Assembly: GCA_023409695.1 (NCBI GenBank)
Contig: JAEYQZ010000116.1
Location: 1-8,720, forward strand
Length of the DNA stretch: 8,720 bases
Source: Methanobacteriota archaeon
GTDB taxonomy: Archaea > Methanobacteriota > Methanobacteria > Methanobacteriales > Methanobacteriaceae
Direction: 5' to 3'
The translations under genes were made by a program, and so were the position numbers. The notes below the pieces were generated by a model. That model had not been told where the DNA came from, did not search any database, and saw nothing but the letters and a program-made list of their open reading frames with translations. Below are positions 5,489-8,720 of this stretch, in pieces. How positions within the stretch are numbered: position 1 is the stretch's first letter; each line of letters begins with the position of its first letter.

Positions 5489-6286
5489 TTAAGATTTGTT
5501 TACATTTAAATATTTACTGAAAACGGTCTGGAAAAACTTAGAAACTATTCCTTTACTTGACAAGTCATTTTCAAGGCTGTATTTACCAATAACTCTTGAA
5601 GCAAGGCTTAAAATTAATTTAGATGTATTTGATTTTGGATTTTTTTCTAAAATCGAATTTCCTGATGCAGATGCCATGTTTAATTCTTTGTCTTCTGGAA
5701 TAATTGCAATTATAGGTATATTAAGGATAGTCTGGATTTCATCAGGTGTTAAAAATTCTTTACCACTTCGCTCTTTGTTAATAACCACTCCAAGTATGTC
5801 CATTCCAATTTTCTCTGCAACGATTTTTGTCTTCAGAGCGTCACTTAAAGAAGTAATTTCCGGAGTTGTAACAAGAACCATTTCATTTGAAACCTGTAAT
5901 GCTGCCAGCGCATCTCTTTCAAGCCCACCAGGTGCATCTATCAAAAGTATATCTATATCTTCGGTGAGTGTTTCCAAAACTTCTTCAAGTCTTTCTAACT
6001 TCATGTCTTTAAGACCATAAAGTGAGAGTCCTGCAGGAACAATTTTTACTCCACCGGGGCCTTCATATATGGCATTATGTATCATATCTCTTCCAGCCAG
6101 GACATCTTGTAAGGTCACTGGTTGATTTTCTAAACCAAGAATTAATTCTAAATTAGCCATTGCAACATCTAAATCTAGGACTACAACTTCTTCTCCTTGA
6201 AGAGATAGGGCTATTCCAAGATTTGCTGCTATGGTTGTTTTTCCAACCCCTCCTTTTCCTGAAGCCACAACTATTACTCTCGCCAT
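5489..6286 (-). CDS. minD: MinD-type ATPase (ParA/MinD family) with C-terminal amphipathic helix
   Basis: The protein has 265 residues from the chosen ATG (6284-6286). The deviant Walker A is GKGGVGKT (10-17) with the signature lysine at 11. The Walker A' aspartates are in VLDLDVAMANLE (D38, D40), and the switch/Walker B is LLIDAPGG (114-121). These define a MinD/ParA ATPase that dimerises on ATP. Residues about 245-260 (KGIVSKFFQTVFSKYL) form an amphipathic stretch at the C-terminus. Its position and character match the membrane-targeting helix of MinD. Family knowledge: archaeal MinD homologues act in positioning cell components, and archaea lack MinC and MinE. No such genes occur here. An upstream in-frame ATG at 6299-6301 would add MLGGK, but those codons contain the AGGTGG ribosome binding site (6291-6296), so I prefer 6286. 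The gene is divergent from the cytosine deaminase gene. Confidence 0.93.
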   Translation of the reverse strand: MARVIVVASGKGGVGKTTIAANLGIALSLQGEEVVVLDLDVAMANLELILGLENQPVTLQDVLAGRDMIHNAIYEGPGGVKIVPAGLSLYGLKDMKLERLEEVLETLTEDIDILLIDAPGGLERDALAALQVSNEMVLVTTPEITSLSDALKTKIVAEKIGMDILGVVINKERSGKEFLTPDEIQTILNIPIIAIIPEDKELNMASASGNSILEKNPKSNTSKLILSLASRVIGKYSLENDLSSKGIVSKFFQTVFSKYLNVNKS

Positions 6287-6313
6287 TTTTCCACCTAACA
6301 TTGGATTAATAAT

Positions 6314-6322
6314 CTTATATAA
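6314..6322 (-). promoter_or_regulatory. Probable TATA box of minD
   Basis: The minus strand reads TTATATAAG, centred about 32 bp before the minD ATG. The predicted start near 6291 would give a very short leader cutting into the AGGTGG site. Transcription may therefore begin a few bases earlier, or translation may be close to leaderless. Confidence 0.45.
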
Positions 6323-6450
6323 CTACTTGTACTCACAACCATTTATCGATGATAAAGATTAATGTGCCCAGTTTCACAATAATAATAATGAAAATAAACT
6401 TATTAACACACAAATTAAAAATAAATCAAAGAAATATTAATAATTATGTA

Positions 6451-6465
6451 GGAGATGGTTGCTTG
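6451..6465 (+). promoter_or_regulatory. Ribosome binding site deciding a TTG start
   Basis: GGAG (6451-6454) is followed after 8 nt by TTG (6463-6465). A nearby ATG at 6454 is out of frame and meets TGA after two codons. The first in-frame internal ATG (6490) has no such site and would remove the conserved N-terminal helix. Confidence 0.65.
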
Positions 6466-6921
6466 AGGATAGAAAAACATCAAAAATTCATGAATGAAGC
6501 AATTATAGAGGCAAAAAAGAGCTTGAAAGAAGGTGGAATTCCAATTGGTGCAGTTTTAGTAGAAAATGATAAGATAATTGGCAGGGGGCATAACAGATTA
6601 CTGCAGAATGACTCTTCAATTTTGCATGGGGAAATGGACTGCATTGAAAATGCAGGAAAATTAAAAGGCGAAGATTACAAACACTGCACACTTTACACCA
6701 CTTTATCTCCCTGTGAAATGTGTTCTGGAGCTATATTGCTTTATAAAATCCCAAAGGTCATAATGGGAGAAAATAAGACACTTAAGGGCCCTGAAGATTA
6801 TCTAAAAGAAAACGGTGTTGAATTAACTAATTTAGATTTAAAGGAATGTAAAGTTATTATGAATGAATTCATTAAGAGAAACCCTGAAATATGGGATGCA
6901 GAAATAGATAGGGTAATTTAA
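6463..6921 (+). CDS. Cytosine deaminase, yeast FCY1 type (zinc-dependent nucleobase deaminase)
   Basis: With the TTG start at 6463 the protein has 152 residues, close to the 158 of yeast cytosine deaminase. The zinc site is complete: His55 and catalytic Glu57 in LHGEMD, and Cys84 and Cys87 in SPCEMC. Stretches such as GGIPIGAVL, GRGHN, ENAGKLKG, YTTLSPCEMCSGAI and GEN follow FCY1 closely, and so does the C-terminal KIMN..F...P..W pattern. This points to cytosine deamination to uracil (pyrimidine salvage) rather than tRNA A34 or guanine deamination, though substrate is inferred from similarity. The frame is open from an ATG at 6349. The extra 38 residues are AT-rich and unlike any family member, and that ATG has no ribosome binding site. 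GGAG at 6451-6454 lies 8 nt before the TTG. The gene is divergent from minD. Confidence 0.9.
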   Translation: MRIEKHQKFMNEAIIEAKKSLKEGGIPIGAVLVENDKIIGRGHNRLLQNDSSILHGEMDCIENAGKLKGEDYKHCTLYTTLSPCEMCSGAILLYKIPKVIMGENKTLKGPEDYLKENGVELTNLDLKECKVIMNEFIKRNPEIWDAEIDRVI

Positions 6922-6979
6922 GTTTCAAAATATCTTAATTTCATAATATGCCATATAGACTCCTATAAATAACAATAAC

Positions 6980-7003
6980 TATTTATTTTATATTATTTCT
7001 TTC
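6980..7003 (+). terminator. T-rich tract after the cytosine deaminase gene
   Basis: A run dominated by T (ATTTATTTTATATTATTTCT and neighbours) begins about 60 bp after the stop codon. It could end transcription, but the T-runs are short and interrupted. Confidence 0.3.
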
Positions 7004-7011
7004 AACTCAGG

Positions 7012-7030
7012 CATAAATATAATATATTTT
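7012..7030 (+). promoter_or_regulatory. TATA region of the substrate-binding protein gene
   Basis: An AAATATAATATATTTT-type box is centred about 28 bp before the ATG at 7049, so transcription should begin at or just before the start codon. No purine-rich ribosome binding site precedes the ATG. The message is therefore probably leaderless. Confidence 0.5.
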
Positions 7031-7048
7031 AATATCAAAGCCATAATC

Positions 7049-8017
7049 ATGAATAAAAAGATATGGGCCTTGATAGTTATTGTCTTAGTTGCAGCAACTG
7101 CATATGGAACCTATAATTACATTGTAACTTCACATGAAACCATTGTAGTCGGATATCTACCAAGTGATCATGATTCCGCATTATTTGTAGCAAATGCAAA
7201 GAATATGTTTGAAAAAGAAGGATTAATAGTCAGTTTAGTTCCTTTTAGATCAGGTCCAGATCTTATTAATGCAGCCAAGTTAGGTAAAATAGACATTGGC
7301 TACTGTGGAATTTCTCCTGTAACCCTGGCCATAGATAATGGAACCGCTATAAAAATCGTTGCATCTGTAAATCAAGAAGGAAGCGGAATTGTTGTAGGAA
7401 ATAATACCAATATAACTAACATATCCGATTTAAAAGGTAAAAACATAGCAATACCTAAAGTAAACTCTGTACAGGATGTTTTATTGAGTTACTGGCTGTC
7501 CCAATATAATATTAGCAGGAATGAAGTAAATATAACTGAATCAGAAGTACCATTTATGCCAAGATCTCTACTGTTTAAAAAGTTTGATGGGTATGTAGCA
7601 TGGGAGCCCTACGTATCTGTAGCAAGCATTGAAGGCGATGGAAAGATACTTTCATATTCAGATAATGATAGCTGGAAAAATTTCCCGTGTTGTGTTGTTA
7701 TAGCTACAGACAGCTTTATAAGCGATCAACCTGATGCTTTAAGAAAATTTTTGAAGGTACATGAAGAAGCAACTAACTATGTAAATTCACATAAGGATGA
7801 AACCGCGTTGATTGTATCCCAAAAACTGGGCACAAGCGTTCAAATTGAAGAAGAATCATTAAAAAATGTTGCCTTCAATATACCGTCTTCTAATGAATTT
7901 AAGAAAAATGTTTTTAAGTTTATAGATATTCAAAAACAGTTAGGCTATATAAAAAGTAACACTTCAAACGTATCATATTTTAATTTTGAATTTTGGCCTA
8001 AATCATCTGAATTTTAA
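7049..8017 (+). CDS. ABC-type substrate-binding protein, NMT1/SsuA/NrtA-like, membrane-anchored
   Basis: This 322-residue protein starts with a short basic end (MNKK) and one hydrophobic segment (6-20). There is no lipobox cysteine, so it is probably held outside the membrane by an uncleaved signal anchor or released after cleavage. Residues 32-245 follow the NMT1/THI5-like periplasmic-binding fold: VGYLPSDHDSALFVA near the start, the domain hinge and IGYCGISP (83-90), DLKGKNIAIP (127-136) and GYVAWEPY (181-188). Family members capture sulfonates, nitrate, bicarbonate or pyrimidine precursors for ABC transporters. The ligand cannot be told. No permease or ATPase gene is in the window, so it is an orphan here. 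Nine N-x-S/T sequons (N97, 118, 121, 124, 154, 161, 206, 304, 307) fit an exposed, possibly glycosylated archaeal surface protein. Cys214-Cys215 is an unusual vicinal pair. Confidence 0.9.
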   Translation: MNKKIWALIVIVLVAATAYGTYNYIVTSHETIVVGYLPSDHDSALFVANAKNMFEKEGLIVSLVPFRSGPDLINAAKLGKIDIGYCGISPVTLAIDNGTAIKIVASVNQEGSGIVVGNNTNITNISDLKGKNIAIPKVNSVQDVLLSYWLSQYNISRNEVNITESEVPFMPRSLLFKKFDGYVAWEPYVSVASIEGDGKILSYSDNDSWKNFPCCVVIATDSFISDQPDALRKFLKVHEEATNYVNSHKDETALIVSQKLGTSVQIEEESLKNVAFNIPSSNEFKKNVFKFIDIQKQLGYIKSNTSNVSYFNFEFWPKSSEF

Positions 8018-8088
8018 GCTAAAATTTTTTTACGCCCATTTTTTAATCAGTATGTAAAATTTAGCAGAATATACTTAAATTTTTTTGT
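8018..8088 (+). terminator. Terminator region between convergent genes
   Basis: Directly after the substrate-binding protein stop, GCTAAAATTTT (8018-8028) pairs with AAAATTTAGC (8056-8065) with one bulge. Plus-strand T-runs of 6-7 bases occur near 8025-8031, 8039-8044 and 8080-8086. This fits an oligo-T archaeal terminator. A small stem AATCT/AGATT (8097-8101 and 8105-8109) lies just past the stop of the convergent transporter gene and may mark its end. Confidence 0.6.
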
Positions 8089-8110
8089 CTATGCTCAATC
8101 TAAAAGATTA

Positions 8111-8720
8111 TTAGAGCAGTCCTTCTCTATATTTAGTAAAGGAGTCCAAATCCATTAAATACTCTTCATCTTCATCATAATCTTTATTTTCTTTTGTAAA
8201 TACAGAAAATATAAGGATTAACACGCTCATAGCTATGCCCAATATGAAAGCATTTTGAAATCCGTTTAGTAGGATTCCAACAGGGGCGCTGAACTGAAAT
8301 GCACCAGTAGAAGGGACCCCTATTAGATCACTAACTTCATTACTTATTGTGGTGACAAATATTTCGTTAAAAACAACAATTCCCATTACTAGACCCATAT
8401 ATCTGGCCGTATTTAAAAGACTGGAAACAGAACCTATTTTTTCTTTAGGGCTGTGGCTCATTACAGTTTTGTTGTTTGCCGGAGTAAACATACCTTCTGA
8501 AAGCGCCCTTATTCCCAGGGCAGCAAATATAAACAGTATGCCTACTGTTTGATTCAGGCGATATAATAAAATAATAGCCATAATAAGAGCTATACATGCA
8601 ACAATAGTTGGTATACGGGATCCAAAGTTATCTGAAATATATCCAGATAAAGGTCCGACGAATATAACTACAAGAGATGGAATTAAAATTATAAGACCTG
8701 CAAAGTCTGAAGAATAACCC
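8111..8720 (-). CDS. Major facilitator transporter, DHA2 (EmrB/QacA-like), C-terminal part only
   Basis: The minus-strand frame is open from the window edge to TAA at 8111-8113 and gives 202 residues. The true start lies beyond 8720. An internal ATG at 8579-8581 is inside a membrane segment and is not the start. Seen: about five hydrophobic segments, the loop GPLSGYISDNFGSRIP (a motif-A-like G-x3-D-x2-G-x-R turn) and the stretch PANNKTVMSHSPKEKIGSVSSLLNTARYMG. The latter is typical of the second half of 14-helix drug:proton antiporters of the DHA2 group. A long central loop before the last helix (around VSDLIGVPSTGAFQFS) also fits. The final 30 residues are an acidic cytoplasmic tail (YDEDEEYLMDLDS). 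Such proteins export drugs or other small molecules across the membrane using the proton gradient. The substrate is unknown. It converges on the substrate-binding protein gene. Confidence 0.9.
   Translation of the reverse strand, partial: GYSSDFAGLIILIPSLVVIFVGPLSGYISDNFGSRIPTIVACIALIMAIILLYRLNQTVGILFIFAALGIRALSEGMFTPANNKTVMSHSPKEKIGSVSSLLNTARYMGLVMGIVVFNEIFVTTISNEVSDLIGVPSTGAFQFSAPVGILLNGFQNAFILGIAMSVLILIFSVFTKENKDYDEDEEYLMDLDSFTKYREGLL

Noticed and set aside
5496..6020. Long open frame antisense to minD
   Set aside because: It lies wholly within the complement of a clear MinD gene, has no ribosome binding site, and its protein looks like the reverse reading of conserved motifs.
6349..6462. 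N-terminal extension of the cytosine deaminase from the ATG at 6349
   Set aside because: The added residues are low-complexity AT-coded sequence with no counterpart in the family, and the ATG has no ribosome binding site, whereas GGAG precedes TTG at 6463.
8349..8552. Plus-strand frame within the transporter gene
   Set aside because: It is a shadow of the conserved transporter frame on the minus strand, with no promoter or ribosome binding site.
8579..8581. ATG as start of a 156-residue membrane protein
   Set aside because: The same frame continues upstream to the window edge with transporter sequence, so this is an internal methionine.
1..8720. tRNA, rRNA, CRISPR arrays, transposase genes
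   Set aside because: No T-loop GTTCGA-type motif, no regularly spaced repeats and no transposase motif was found on either strand by reading.

Overview
The window looks like archaeal chromosome, most likely from a methanogen of the order Methanobacteriales (Methanobacterium-like). This is an inference from four things: very AT-rich DNA, TATA-box promoters about 25 bp before probable start sites, oligo-T tracts after genes, and purine-rich ribosome binding sites mixed with leaderless-type starts. The gene set also fits: a MinD-type ATPase, a cytosolic HtrA protease, a yeast-type cytosine deaminase and a MetX-like hydrolase. No rRNA, tRNA, CRISPR array or transposase gene is visible.

Left part (1-2130, all minus strand). 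A metallophosphoesterase gene runs off the left edge. Before it lies a 147-bp segment bounded by a perfect 16-bp inverted repeat. Next comes a two-gene operon: a MetX-like alpha/beta hydrolase followed, 2 bp later, by an acidic 92-residue protein of unknown function.

Middle part (2131-5488). This part is unusually gene-poor. It holds a 58-residue zinc-ribbon gene (2532-2708, minus), a cytosolic HtrA-family serine protease (3193-4239, plus) and a 90-residue basic protein of unknown function (4560-4832, plus). Three of these promoters carry a short perfect palindrome near the predicted transcription start. Between the 90-residue gene and minD is a compact element at 5283-5337 with an 11-bp stem. 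It is GC-rich against very AT-rich flanks and has a TATA box correctly placed on the minus strand, so it is the best candidate for an unannotated small RNA.

Right part (5489-8720). A minD-type gene (minus) is divergent from a yeast FCY1-type cytosine deaminase (plus, probable TTG start). Then comes an orphan NMT1/SsuA-like substrate-binding protein (plus, probably leaderless) rich in N-glycosylation sequons. It converges on the 3' part of a DHA2-type major facilitator transporter gene that runs off the right edge.

The genes do not form one pathway. They look like independent housekeeping and stress units in a loosely packed archaeal region. I see no strong case for a new multi-gene system. 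The most promising novelties are the 5283-5337 RNA candidate and the 724-870 inverted-repeat element.
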